Assembly (NCBI RefSeq): GCF_001661075.1
Contig: NZ_CP014870.1
Location: 186,001 to 250,000, forward strand
Reading direction: 5' to 3'
From: Pseudomonas silesiensis
Lineage (GTDB): Bacteria; Pseudomonadota; Gammaproteobacteria; Pseudomonadales; Pseudomonadaceae
Length of the DNA stretch: 64,000 nucleotides
Positions 1 through 8,456 of the stretch are shown piece by piece; position 1 is the first letter of the stretch; every line of letters starts with the position of its first letter. The notes under the pieces were generated by a model, which worked only from the letters and a program-made list of their open reading frames with translations, did no database searches and was not told the DNA's origin. A program made the position numbers and the translations under genes.

Positions 1-846
1 GCCGCGCCCGAGGGGCAGTGGGAGTTTCTGCTGGGGCCGTTGGCGGATCAGAGCAACATCCGTCAGTTGCCGCTCAAGACCTTGCTGGTGCAGTTGGAAC
101 TGCGTGGGATCATCGCGCCGCGTTATGCCTATTACGCCGAATACCGTTTCAAATATTTGCAGGAGCCCGAGTTCCTGCTGGCTCGTTTCGAGGGTGAGCG
201 CAGGGATTTCGTCGCGGCGATCGTCCAGACTTCCAACCGTGCACGGAGCTGGGCCACGGTGAATTTCGATGCGCTGTACCAGCAGTATCAAGCCGAGCGC
301 AATCGAGTGGTCAAGGCGTTGGATTATTTCCAGGAGAAGGGTTGGGTAGAACTTGAAAGCAAGCAGATGACCGATGTCTACAGCCTGCTGCAAACGGATT
401 TCGACAGCGAGGCACTGAGCGCCGAGCTGCACGCTTGTTTCACTCAGCATGAACGCACGGAAATCGCGCGGATTCACGCCATGCTCGAGCTGTTCGCCAC
501 CGACCATTGCCTGGGTTATCGCCTGGCGGCGTACTTCGGTGACGAGAATGCGCCGCGCCAATGCGGACATTGTTCGGTGTGTCACGGGCAGGTGGCTCGA
601 CTGCCGGCACCACCGGCGCTACCGGCGCTTGTGGATAAAAACTTCGAGGCGTTGTGCGGTAATTTTATCCACAGGCATGAGCAGTACACCGGCAGTGCGC
701 CATCGGCCGAGCGTGTGACGCGGTTTTTGTGCGGGATCAGCGTCCCGCTGTTTACCAAGCTCAAGGCCAGGTCCATTTCGGGGTTCTCGGCGCTGGAGGA
801 CTATCCCTATGCCGAAGTGCGGGAATGGGCCGAGATGCACCTTTGA
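1..846 (+). CDS. RecQ-family ATP-dependent DNA helicase, C-terminal part
   Basis: The reading frame is open from the first base, so only the last 281 residues are present and the Walker motor core lies upstream of the window. Four cysteines encoded at bases 508, 562, 571 and 580 have the spacing C-x17-C-x2-C-x2-C, the zinc-binding subdomain that follows the helicase core in RecQ proteins. About 85 residues follow it, with no clear HRDC domain, so this may be the shorter RecQ-like paralogue found in pseudomonads rather than canonical RecQ. Such enzymes unwind DNA 3' to 5' during recombination and repair. The TTG at base 40 is not a real start, because the frame and its sequence continue upstream. 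Confidence 0.88.
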   Translation, partial: AAPEGQWEFLLGPLADQSNIRQLPLKTLLVQLELRGIIAPRYAYYAEYRFKYLQEPEFLLARFEGERRDFVAAIVQTSNRARSWATVNFDALYQQYQAERNRVVKALDYFQEKGWVELESKQMTDVYSLLQTDFDSEALSAELHACFTQHERTEIARIHAMLELFATDHCLGYRLAAYFGDENAPRQCGHCSVCHGQVARLPAPPALPALVDKNFEALCGNFIHRHEQYTGSAPSAERVTRFLCGISVPLFTKLKARSISGFSALEDYPYAEVREWAEMHL

Positions 847-931
847 GGGCTGTCTTTGGTCAACTTGCTCGTGAAGAACGATATCGCGGTTGCGCCTTAA
901 ACCCGCAATCCAACTCAAGGAACCGACACTG

Positions 932-1363
932 ATGTCCACCCCGATGCCCCAACGCACCGACTACCTCCACTTCCAGCCCATCACCACCCGTTGGCATGAC
1001 AACGATGCCTATGGCCACATCAACAACGTCACCTACTACAGCTTCTTCGACACGGCGGTGAATACCTATCTGATCGAAGTCGGCGGCCTGGATATCCATG
1101 ACGGCGAAGTCGTGGGTTTTGTCGTCAGTTCGGCTTGCGATTACTTTGCCTCCATTGCTTTCCCTGACCGGATCGAGATCGGTTTGCGCGTGGGCAAGTT
1201 GGGCAACAGTTCGGTTCAGTATGAGCTGGCTGTGTTCAAGGCCGGGGAGGCGGAGGCTTGTGCGGCGGGGCGTTTTGTTCATGTGTTCGTGGATCGGACG
1301 TCGAATCTGCCGGTGGCGATTCCTGCCGCGCTGCGCGGGTCGCTGGAGCAATTGGTGGTTTGA
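932..1363 (+). CDS. acyl-CoA thioesterase of the 4HBT (YbgC/FadM) hot-dog family
   Basis: The product is 143 residues, a usual length for a single hot-dog-fold thioesterase. Near residue 20 it has the family signature in which an Asp is followed by YGHINNVTYY; this Asp is the catalytic or water-orienting residue of 4-hydroxybenzoyl-CoA-type enzymes. It should hydrolyse a cytoplasmic acyl-CoA, but the substrate cannot be read from sequence. The ATG at 932 is chosen because AAGGA lies about 10 bases upstream and the homologous region begins just after it; a second ATG at 944 is possible. A strong hairpin terminator follows directly. Confidence 0.85.
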   Translation: MSTPMPQRTDYLHFQPITTRWHDNDAYGHINNVTYYSFFDTAVNTYLIEVGGLDIHDGEVVGFVVSSACDYFASIAFPDRIEIGLRVGKLGNSSVQYELAVFKAGEAEACAAGRFVHVFVDRTSNLPVAIPAALRGSLEQLVV

Positions 1364-1370
1364 GGGGCAA

Positions 1371-1402
1371 AAAAAATCGCAGCCCTCGGGCTGCGATTTT
1401 TT
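1371..1402. terminator. bidirectional rho-independent terminator
   Basis: AAAAAATCGCAGCCC and GGGCTGCGATTTTTT form a near-perfect stem with a 2-base loop and a run of A on the left and T on the right. It sits between two convergent genes and can stop transcription from both sides. Confidence 0.9.
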
Positions 1403-1432
1403 GATCTACCTGCCAGTGGAGCCGTTCAGGCC

Positions 1433-1921
1433 TCAGTGACGACGGTAGTGCTTGTGATGTTTGCGATGCCCGTAGGCATGGCCACGACCCGGGTGGCCGT
1501 CCCGGGAGTAGCGACGATCATCGCCACGATAAGAGCGACGACGATCATCATCGTCGTCATCGCTCTTGTTGCCCATGTAGTTACCCAGCGCGCCACCGGC
1601 ACCGCCACCTGCTGCGGAGCCGATCAGGCTGCCAGTGGTGCCGCCCATGCTGCGGCCGACCACGTTACCGCCTGCTGCGCCCAACGCACCACCAATGGCG
1701 GCTTCGCCACGGCTGCGTTTGTCTGCGCCAACTGCGCTACCACCCGCGCCGCCCAGGGCCGCGCCAATGGTGGAACCTGTACTGCCGCCTAACGATTGAC
1801 CGACGACCGAGCCCAGAACCCCGCCCAATGCGCCGCCCACACCTGCTTCGGTGGTGCCGCCGGCAGAAGCGAAGCCACTGACCAGGCCAAGGGACAACAA
1901 GAGAATCGAGGAGAACTTCAT
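1433..1921 (-). CDS. glycine-zipper envelope protein with charged tail
   Basis: The 162-residue product begins with a signal peptide (about residues 1-20, ending in ASA). Residues 25-115 are built of repeating GGxxG and GxxxG units, the glycine-zipper pattern of outer-membrane or lipoprotein-like proteins that insert helices in membranes. After this comes a run of six Asp residues, then an Arg/Asp/Tyr-rich and finally His/Arg/Lys-rich tail ending RRH. The role is unknown; related proteins are annotated only as glycine zipper domain proteins. It has its own unit, ending at the shared terminator near 1400. Confidence 0.75.
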   Translation of the reverse strand: MKFSSILLLSLGLVSGFASAGGTTEAGVGGALGGVLGSVVGQSLGGSTGSTIGAALGGAGGSAVGADKRSRGEAAIGGALGAAGGNVVGRSMGGTTGSLIGSAAGGGAGGALGNYMGNKSDDDDDDRRRSYRGDDRRYSRDGHPGRGHAYGHRKHHKHYRRH

Positions 1922-2079
1922 AGAGAAACCTCAAGGGGATGACGACGCGATCCTGAGGCTGTGTCATGGTTGTTACAATCGAAATCCGACGAGTAACACG
2001 ACTTCAACACATTTCTCTAAGTTACTGTTTTTTAGGCGGAACTTAATGGTTTTTCGCGGGTCTTTAGTTACTTCGGAAT

Positions 2080-2109
2080 GGCCGTTTTTGTGAAAAAACG
2101 GCCTTTTTT
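2080..2109 (+). terminator. orphan rho-independent terminator
   Basis: GGCCGTTTTT, a short loop, AAAAAACGGCC and then six T form a canonical plus-strand terminator. No plus-strand gene lies upstream; the nearest minus-strand gene reads away from it. A short non-coding transcript could end here (see findings). Confidence 0.75.
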
Positions 2110-2154
2110 GTGGGCGATTGGAAAGTAATTGATCCGGAAGATCCGTTGAATGCT

Positions 2155-2280
2155 CTATCGCTTTCGCGAGCAAGTCGAATCGTCGCACCGTCGCTCCCAC
2201 AGTTAACCGAGCTCTTCCAGAAGGAACGCAATCGAAGGTGGGAGCGGCGGTGCGACGATTCGACTTGCTCGCGAAGGCGT
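2155..2280. repeat. REPIN: two inverted REP sequences
   Basis: The left arm (TTCGCGAGCAAGTCGAATCG followed by GCACCGTCGCTCCCAC) and the right arm (GTGGGAGCGGCGGTGCGACG, then ATTCGACTTGCTCGCGAA) are near-perfect inverted copies flanking about 35 unique bases. This is the usual Pseudomonas REP doublet. Confidence 0.85.
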
Positions 2281-2296
2281 CAGATCAGGCTAAGCA

Positions 2297-4645
2297 TCAA
2301 GCCGATTTGGCCATGATAAGCCCAGTCTCACTCGCCGCTTCCAACCGGATAGCCACAAACTTCGACGTCGGCGTCTGGCTGCCATCCCCGATGCTTTCCA
2401 GCGGCACCAGCGGATTGACCTCCGGATAGTAAGCCGCCGCTTGCCCGGCAGGAATATCAAACGCCAGCAGCGTAAAGCCTTTCACCCGGCGTTCGCGGCC
2501 ATCATCCCAGATCGAAACAATGTCTGCCTTCTGCCCTGGCTTGAACCCCAGGCGAATGATGTCGGCCTCGTTCACAAACAACACGTCCCGCTGACCCTTG
2601 ACCCCGCGATAACGGTCATTGAGGCCATAAATGGTGGTGTTGTACTGATCGTGGGAGCGCATTGACTGCATGATCAGGTCCGGCAACACCCCGGTGGCAC
2701 GCGTGCGTTCGTGCACCAGATCCCTGGGCAAACTGTTCGGGCGGAAATTCGCCCGTCCGGATGGCGTAGCCCAGCGACGGGCAGCGGCGCTGTTGCCCAG
2801 GTAGAAGCCGCCTGGATTACGGATTTTCTCATTGAAGTCGCCAAAGCCTGGAATGGTGTCGGCGATCAGGTCGCGGATACGGCTGTAGTCGGCCACCAGC
2901 CAGTGCCAGTCCACCGGTTGGCTGCCCAGGGTCGCGGCAGCGATACCCGCGATGATCGCCGGCTCCGAGCGCATCTGGTTCGACAGTGGCTGCAACTGAC
3001 CGTTTGAGGAGTGGACCATGCTGAACGAGTCTTCCACGGTCACCGCTTGCGCGCCTTCGGTCTGGATATCGATGTCGGTGCGGCCCAGGCACGGCAGGAT
3101 CAGCGCGTTCTTGCCATGAGCCAGGTGGCTGCGATTGAGCTTGGTGCTGATCTGTACGGTCAGGTCGCAATTGGCCAGGGCCTGGAAGGTGCGGTTGCTG
3201 TCCGGCGTGGCTTGGGCGAAGTTACCGCCCAGGCCGATGAACACCTTCGCACGGCCATCGGCCATGGCGTGAATCGCCTCGACCACGTTGTGGCCGTTTT
3301 TCCGGGGCACCGTAAACTTGAAGCGCCGCTCCAGCGAATCGAGGAACGCCACCGGCGGGCATTCATTGATGCCCATGGTCCGGTCGCCCTGCACGTTACT
3401 GTGGCCACGCACCGGGCACAGACCGGCGCCCGGTCGGCCGATGTTGCCGCGCAGCAACATCAGGTTGGCGATTTCCTGGATGGTCGCCACCGAATGGCGA
3501 TGCTGGGTGATGCCCATCGCCCAGCACATGATCACGTTCTTGCCCTTGGCGTACATGCGAGCGGCTTGCTCGATCTCCACCAGCGTCAGGCCGGACTGCT
3601 CGACGATTTGCGCCCAGGAGGTGCCGTCGATGACGCTGAGGTAGTCCAGCACGTTGACGCTGTGTTCATTGAGGAAATCGTGATCAAACACGGCGGGTTC
3701 GCCGGCCTTCTGGGCGTCGCGCTCCCATTGCAGCAAGAATTTGGCCATGCCGCGCAGGATCGCCATGTCGCCACCGAGGGCCGGGCGGAAGTAGGCGGTG
3801 TTGGTCGGCTTGTCGCCGTTGGTGAGCATTTCGATCGGGTGTTGCGGGTGCTGGAAGCGCTCCAGTCCCCGCTCTTTCAGTGGGTTGACACAGACCACTT
3901 GCGCGCCGCGTTTCACTGCTTCGCGCAAAGGTTCGAGCATCCGTGGATGGTTGGTGCCGGGGTTCTGGCCCCATACGAAAATCGCATCGGCGTGTTCGAA
4001 GTCGTTGAAGGTCACGGTGCCTTTGCCGACGCCGACACTTTGCGCCAGCGCCACGCCGCTGGCCTCGTGGCACATGTTCGAGCAGTCGGGGAAATTGTTG
4101 GTGCCGTAGGCGCGCACGAACAGTTGATACAAGTACGCCGCTTCGTTGCTGGCTCGGCCCGAGGTGTAGAACTCGGCCTGATCCGGGCTCGACAACCCTT
4201 GCAAGTGATTACCGATCAGCGCGAACGCCGCTTCCCAGCTGATCGGCTTGTAGCGATCAGTCTCGGCGTCGTAGCGCATCGGCTCGGTCAGACGGCCCTG
4301 GTATTCCAGCCAATAGTCGCTCTGCTCCAGCAACTGGCTGACGCTGTGTTTGGCGAAGAACGCTGCATCGACACGCCGTTTGGTCGCTTCCCAGTTGACC
4401 GCTTTGGCGCCGTTCTCGCAGAACATCACCAGGCCCTTTTCCGGAGAATCGCCCCACGCGCAACCGGGGCAGTCGAAGCCGCCGTTCTGGTTGGTCTTGA
4501 GCATTATCCGCAGGTTTTTCAGGGCATTGTCGCTGGTCAACCAGGCCTGGGCCACGCTGATCAGTGCGCCCCAGCCACCGGCCGGGCCTTTGTAGGGCTT
4601 ATAGCGGGGGACGGGTTTCTGGTCGGCTTGACGATGTTGACTCAC
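2297..4645 (-). CDS. FdhF/YdeP-family molybdopterin oxidoreductase
   Basis: The 782-residue cytoplasmic protein matches the YdeP branch of the bis-MGD molybdoenzymes, related to formate dehydrogenase alpha subunits. Near the N-terminus is a Cys-rich motif (DCPGCAWGD, then a further Cys in MFCENG) where catalytic relatives hold an iron-sulfur cluster. Around residue 195 the segment CSNMCHEASG places a Cys at the Mo-ligand position occupied by Sec or Cys in formate dehydrogenases; there is no in-frame stop there. The start is a GTG at 4645 with GGAG about 8 bases upstream, and it overlaps the fdhD stop by 4 bases, so both are in one operon. The E. coli homologue is linked to acid resistance; the substrate is unknown. 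Confidence 0.85.
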   Translation of the reverse strand: MSQHRQADQKPVPRYKPYKGPAGGWGALISVAQAWLTSDNALKNLRIMLKTNQNGGFDCPGCAWGDSPEKGLVMFCENGAKAVNWEATKRRVDAAFFAKHSVSQLLEQSDYWLEYQGRLTEPMRYDAETDRYKPISWEAAFALIGNHLQGLSSPDQAEFYTSGRASNEAAYLYQLFVRAYGTNNFPDCSNMCHEASGVALAQSVGVGKGTVTFNDFEHADAIFVWGQNPGTNHPRMLEPLREAVKRGAQVVCVNPLKERGLERFQHPQHPIEMLTNGDKPTNTAYFRPALGGDMAILRGMAKFLLQWERDAQKAGEPAVFDHDFLNEHSVNVLDYLSVIDGTSWAQIVEQSGLTLVEIEQAARMYAKGKNVIMCWAMGITQHRHSVATIQEIANLMLLRGNIGRPGAGLCPVRGHSNVQGDRTMGINECPPVAFLDSLERRFKFTVPRKNGHNVVEAIHAMADGRAKVFIGLGGNFAQATPDSNRTFQALANCDLTVQISTKLNRSHLAHGKNALILPCLGRTDIDIQTEGAQAVTVEDSFSMVHSSNGQLQPLSNQMRSEPAIIAGIAAATLGSQPVDWHWLVADYSRIRDLIADTIPGFGDFNEKIRNPGGFYLGNSAAARRWATPSGRANFRPNSLPRDLVHERTRATGVLPDLIMQSMRSHDQYNTTIYGLNDRYRGVKGQRDVLFVNEADIIRLGFKPGQKADIVSIWDDGRERRVKGFTLLAFDIPAGQAAAYYPEVNPLVPLESIGDGSQTPTSKFVAIRLEAASETGLIMAKSA

Positions 4646-5502
4646 GCTTGATTCTCCAATGCCGGGCTGTAGACCCGGGGCGCGCTTTTTTGCGGCAGGT
4701 GGATGAGATTGAGGTTATGGCGGCGGGCCCATTGCACGGCAAGGCCCGTGGGCGACGACAGGCTGACCAGGGTCTGGATGCCGGCGCGCAGTACTTTCTG
4801 GATCAATTCGAGACTGCAACGACTGGTGACAATAGCCAGGCCACCTTCAGTCGTGATCTTCTGCCGGATCAGCCCGCCAATCAGCTTGTCGAGGGCGTTG
4901 TGCCGGCCGATGTCTTCACGGCCCAGCAGCAATTCGCCCTTGGCGTCCATGAACACCGCCGCGTGCACCGCGCCGCTGTATTGACCGAGGGGCTGGAACG
5001 CGCCGATGCGTTGGCGCAGACCGTCGAGCCATTCCACTGGCGGCAGAGGGGCGCCGGGTAAAACCTTGAGGTCGGGCAACGCCTGTTCGACCGCTTCTAC
5101 ACCACAGAGCCCGCAACCGCTGGTGCCCGCCAGTTGCCGACGCTGCTGCTTGAGATTCCAGAAGGCTCTGTTGGCGATAGTCACTTGCGCGTACTGCGCC
5201 GAACCCGAGCCGCTGAGTTGCAAGTCGTAGATGTCGCAGACGTCTTCGATGATGCCGCTGCCAAGGCTGAAGCCGACGATGAAATCCTCGAGGTCCGATG
5301 GCGTCACCAGCATCACCGCTTGGCTGATGCCGTTATAGGCGATCGCCAGCGCGACTTCCTCGGCCAGCGCAGTGCTGTCCGATTCGGCGCTTTGCGTTTC
5401 GGTTTGGCGCAGGTTGCTGTAGCTGTAGGTCTGGCTGGCAGCGGGCGCGGGCGTTTCGAGGGCAGGCGCCGCGCAATCAGGGCGCTTGGCGTTCATGGGC
5501 AT
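4642..5502 (-). CDS. fdhD: formate dehydrogenase accessory sulfurtransferase FdhD
   Basis: FdhD transfers sulfur from IscS to the molybdenum cofactor of formate-dehydrogenase-like enzymes. The SGCGLCG motif is the conserved CxxC that carries the persulfide. The ATG at 5502 (286 residues) is chosen; another ATG lies at 5496, and the frame is open back to a TTG at 5541. None has a strong Shine-Dalgarno sequence. The gene is translationally coupled to the downstream oxidoreductase, strongly suggesting that protein is its client. No other formate dehydrogenase subunit is encoded in the window. Confidence 0.88.
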   Translation of the reverse strand: MPMNAKRPDCAAPALETPAPAASQTYSYSNLRQTETQSAESDSTALAEEVALAIAYNGISQAVMLVTPSDLEDFIVGFSLGSGIIEDVCDIYDLQLSGSGSAQYAQVTIANRAFWNLKQQRRQLAGTSGCGLCGVEAVEQALPDLKVLPGAPLPPVEWLDGLRQRIGAFQPLGQYSGAVHAAVFMDAKGELLLGREDIGRHNALDKLIGGLIRQKITTEGGLAIVTSRCSLELIQKVLRAGIQTLVSLSSPTGLAVQWARRHNLNLIHLPQKSAPRVYSPALENQA

Positions 5503-5589
5503 CACCGACGGTTTGGTCAGCTTTAAGCCTATGCGCGTCAACTTGTCGCGTCTAATCGCTATTACTGATCTGCCGATAGATGCCGTCGA

Positions 5590-6477
5590 TCAAGAGGCTG
5601 CCGACGATTTCTGATAGATCGCGAAACAGGCCTCTGCCAACGCCGAACGTGGCGCGCTGCGACGCATGATCAGCCCCAATTTGCCGAGGGTCTGCGCGTT
5701 TTCGATGGGCTGCAGGCGCAAATGATCAGTGAGGTTTTCCAGGCCGCCCTCCAACGGCATCACGGCGCAGCACAAGCCCCCGTGCACGGCTTGTATCAGT
5801 TGATGCACGGCGTCGGTCTGTAGCAATGGCTGTGGGTTCAGGCCACGGCTGTGGAAATTGTGGTCGATGGATTGGCGAAAATGCATGCCGCTGGTGAGCA
5901 TGCCCAGTGGCAATTCGATCAACGATTCCCAGCTCAACGCGGCTTCGCCGAAGGTGTAGAAGCGTTGATCGTAGAGCAGACCCATGCGGGTTTCATTGAA
6001 CGCCAGGGAATCGAAGCGCTCACCGTCCAGGCGTTCCAGGTACGAGACGCCGATGTCCAGGCGATTGTTCGCCAGTTGTTCGAGGATTTGTTCGGAGCTC
6101 AGGGATGAGAGTTCGAAGCGCAGGTTCGGGTGCTCGGCGTGCAGTTGTTGCATCAATGGCAGCGGATCGAAGCTCGATAATGGCACTACGCCCAGCCGCA
6201 GCGTACCGACCAGGTTGCCGCGACAGGCAGCCGCTTCGGCCTGCAAGCCGTCGCAGGCGGCCAGTACGGTGCGTGCCCATGCCAGCACCCGTTCGCCCGG
6301 AGCGGTGAAGCCTTCGAAGCGCTGGCCACGGTTGACCAATGGCAACTGGAGTTCTTCTTCGAGGCTGCGCAGGCGCATGGACAGGGTCGGCTGAGTGATG
6401 TGGCAGCGCGCCGCGGCCTGGCCGAAATGGCGGGTTTCGTCGAGGGCGATGAGGAATTTCAGCTGCTTGATGTCCAT
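5590..6477 (-). CDS. LysR-family transcriptional regulator
   Basis: The 295-residue protein has the winged helix-turn-helix of LysR regulators in residues 1-60 (MDIKQLKFLIALDETRHFGQ; then the recognition helix region TQPTLSMRLRSLEEEL) followed by a two-lobed periplasmic-binding-like effector domain. It ends about 90 bases before fdhD on the same strand, so it may be co-transcribed with or regulate fdhD and its partner; that is inference from position. The inducer is unknown. The ATG at 6477 has a GGAG-like sequence 8 bases upstream. Confidence 0.85.
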   Translation of the reverse strand: MDIKQLKFLIALDETRHFGQAAARCHITQPTLSMRLRSLEEELQLPLVNRGQRFEGFTAPGERVLAWARTVLAACDGLQAEAAACRGNLVGTLRLGVVPLSSFDPLPLMQQLHAEHPNLRFELSSLSSEQILEQLANNRLDIGVSYLERLDGERFDSLAFNETRMGLLYDQRFYTFGEAALSWESLIELPLGMLTSGMHFRQSIDHNFHSRGLNPQPLLQTDAVHQLIQAVHGGLCCAVMPLEGGLENLTDHLRLQPIENAQTLGKLGLIMRRSAPRSALAEACFAIYQKSSAAS

Positions 6478-6614
6478 CTTCGCTCCAGTGCGCGGTGAGG
6501 CTCCGGATTCTAGCGCTTGGGGGGAAGCGGCGTCATTGGTCGGGTGGCAATCGAGGGTTACAACCTTGGTCTAGGCTTTTGGGTCTGGAACCTAAAACCC
6601 AAGGAGAGTGCACC

Positions 6615-7055
6615 ATGAGTATTTTTAGCTTTGTGAAAGAAGCAGGCGAAAAGCTTATCGATCTGCTGACGCCGGGCAATGCCAATGCCAGCGAGCAGTT
6701 GAAGGAGCACATCAGTAAGGTCGGCCTGGGTAACCCGAATGTGCAGGCGACAGTGGATGGCGACAAGGTCACCGTGACGGGTGAAGTCGGCAGTCAGGAA
6801 GAGAAGGAAAAGATTCTGTTGGCGGTGGGCAACATCGCCGGCGTGGGGAGCGTCGATGACCAGATTACGGTGACCGGGCCGGTGGTGAAGGCTGCTACCT
6901 TTGTCACGGTTGTGAAGGGCGACACCCTTAGTGCGATTTCCTTGCGCGTGTATGGCGATGCCAACAAGTATCAAAAAATCTTCGAGGCCAATAAGCCGAT
7001 GCTCAAGGATGTGAACAAGATTTATCCGGGGCAGTCGTTGCGGATTCCTGAGTAA
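6615..7055 (+). CDS. kbp: BON-LysM protein, Kbp/YgaU-like potassium-binding protein
   Basis: The 146-residue protein has a BON domain at about residues 22-88 and a LysM domain at 96-144 (KGDTLSAISLRVYGDANKYQ, ending GQSLRIPE). This order and length match E. coli Kbp (YgaU), a soluble K+ sensor, and the proteins often annotated in pseudomonads as peptidoglycan-binding LysM. There is no signal peptide, which favours a cytoplasmic role. The ATG at 6615 has a strong AAGGAG 8 bases before it; the frame opens further upstream, but without a good start. Confidence 0.85.
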   Translation: MSIFSFVKEAGEKLIDLLTPGNANASEQLKEHISKVGLGNPNVQATVDGDKVTVTGEVGSQEEKEKILLAVGNIAGVGSVDDQITVTGPVVKAATFVTVVKGDTLSAISLRVYGDANKYQKIFEANKPMLKDVNKIYPGQSLRIPE

Positions 7056-7075
7056 GGCTCAAGTCTGTGTGATGG

Positions 7076-7124
7076 CCTTCGCGGGCAAGCCTCGCTCCTA
7101 CAGAGCGTGGCTTGCCCGTGATGC
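7076..7124. repeat. single REP hairpin
   Basis: GGGCAAGCC at 7083 and GGCTTGCCC at 7109 form a stem around CTCGCTCCTACAGAGCG, the degraded form of the REP seen elsewhere in the window. It lies between the convergent kbp and yrfG genes and may end their transcripts. Confidence 0.7.
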
Positions 7125-7136
7125 AGGCGACTCTGT

Positions 7137-7799
7137 CTAAAGCCCTGCAATGAGCTCCCGATAATCCCCAACCGCCGCAAACTCGGCCGTGTCCTTCGGT
7201 CCCTTGCGGCTGTCCGGCTCACTCACCGCCAACAAATGCGCCACACCAAAATCCCGTGCACTGCGCAGGATCGGCAAGGTGTCGTCGATAAACAGGCTGC
7301 GCCCCGGGTCAAAACCGATGTCCGCCTGCAAGGCATCCCAGAACTGCGGGTTTTCCTTGGGGAAACCGTATTCGTGAGAGCTGATCAAACGCTCGAAGTA
7401 CGGTGCCAGTTCGATTTTTTCCAGCTTCAGTGACAGTGAATCGCGGTGGGCGTTGGTGATTAGCACCACGCGCTTGCCGGCCTGCTTGATCGCCGCCAGG
7501 AACGTGTCCGCATCCGGGCGCAGGGCGATCAGGTGGGCGGTCTCCAGTTTCAGCTCGCGCACCGACAGCTTCAGTTCGGCGCTCCAGAAATCCAGGCAGT
7601 ACCACTGCAACTGGCCGGCATGGCGTTCGAACAGTGGCTGCAATTCCATTTCGGCCATGGCCCGGCTGACCCCGTGCAACTCGGCGTAGCGCTGGGGCAG
7701 GTGCTCCAGCCAGAAATGATTGTCGAAGTGCAGGTCCAGCAGCGTGCCGTCCATGTCCAGCAGAACGGTGTCGATGTCGTGCCAGGGCAGCAGGGACAT
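7137..7799 (-). CDS. yrfG: GMP/IMP nucleotidase YrfG, HAD superfamily
   Basis: The 220-residue protein has HAD motif I as DMDGTLLDL at residues 15-23 (Asp15 nucleophile, Asp17 acid/base), motif II as LITNAH, and motif IV as FIDDTLPIL. Length and sequence fit YrfG, which dephosphorylates purine mononucleotides, mainly GMP and IMP. It is divergent from nudE, with a 90-base spacer holding both promoters. The gene lies among other nucleotide-handling genes (nudE, cysQ), a common arrangement in pseudomonads as I recall it. Confidence 0.85.
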   Translation of the reverse strand: MSLLPWHDIDTVLLDMDGTLLDLHFDNHFWLEHLPQRYAELHGVSRAMAEMELQPLFERHAGQLQWYCLDFWSAELKLSVRELKLETAHLIALRPDADTFLAAIKQAGKRVVLITNAHRDSLSLKLEKIELAPYFERLISSHEYGFPKENPQFWDALQADIGFDPGRSLFIDDTLPILRSARDFGVAHLLAVSEPDSRKGPKDTAEFAAVGDYRELIAGL

Positions 7800-7889
7800 A
7801 AAAAACTTCTCCAGCGGTAAAAAAGATATCCGGGGTAAACAATCAGGATAGGCCGGGTATAGTAACCCGCTATCACCCAGGAGCCGCTC

Positions 7890-8456
7890 ATGCGCCAGAA
7901 ACCCACCATCCTCGCCCGCGAGATCGTCGCCACCAGCCGTTTATTCTGCGTCGAAGCGTTGCAGTTGCGCTTTTCCAACGGTGTGGAGCGCACTTATGAG
8001 CGACTGGTCGGGAAGGGCGCCGGGTATGGCGCAGTGATGATCGTGGCGATGCTGGATGCGGACCATGCAGTGCTGGTCGAAGAGTATTGCGGTGGCACCG
8101 ATGAATACGAGTTGTCCCTGCCCAAGGGCTTGATCGAGCCGGGCGAAGACGTGCTGGCGGCGGCCGAGCGTGAGCTCAAGGAAGAGGCCGGGTATGGCGC
8201 GCGGCAACTGGAGCATCTGACCGAGTTGTCGTTGTCGCCCGGGTACATGAGCCAGAAGATTCAGGTGGTACTGGCCACCGATCTGTATGAAGAGCGTCTT
8301 GAAGGCGACGAGCCTGAGCCAATGGGTGTGGACAAGATCAACCTGCGTGAATTGTCGTCGTTGGCGCAGAACCCGCGATTCACAGAAGGGCGTGCCTTGG
8401 CGTCGCTGTATCTGGCCCGTGATCTGCTGACTCAGCGCGGGGTATTTTTGCCATGA
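7890..8456 (+). CDS. nudE: ADP-compounds hydrolase NudE
   Basis: NudE is a Nudix enzyme that cleaves ADP-ribose, NADH, Ap3A and similar ADP-linked compounds. The Nudix box lies at residues 80-102 (GLIEPGEDVLAAAERELKEE followed by AGY), matching GX5EX7REUXEEXGU. The protein has 188 residues, the typical length. Its stop overlaps the cysQ start (ATGA), so the two are translationally coupled. Confidence 0.92.
   Translation: MRQKPTILAREIVATSRLFCVEALQLRFSNGVERTYERLVGKGAGYGAVMIVAMLDADHAVLVEEYCGGTDEYELSLPKGLIEPGEDVLAAAERELKEEAGYGARQLEHLTELSLSPGYMSQKIQVVLATDLYEERLEGDEPEPMGVDKINLRELSSLAQNPRFTEGRALASLYLARDLLTQRGVFLP

Larger units (their letters stand above)
1922..2296. other. intergenic region, 375 bases
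   Basis: This gap holds the promoter of the glycine-zipper gene on the minus strand, an orphan plus-strand terminator at 2080-2109, and an inverted pair of REP sequences at 2155-2280. I see no convincing coding sequence. Confidence 0.7.

Noticed and set aside
2297..4645. Selenocysteine in the FdhF/YdeP-like protein
   Set aside because: The ligand position is Cys and no in-frame TGA or SECIS-like structure is seen.
3011..4651. 546-residue ORF antisense to the molybdopterin oxidoreductase gene
   Set aside because: Third-position GC bias of the real gene keeps the opposite frame open; no ribosome binding site and the translation resembles no protein.
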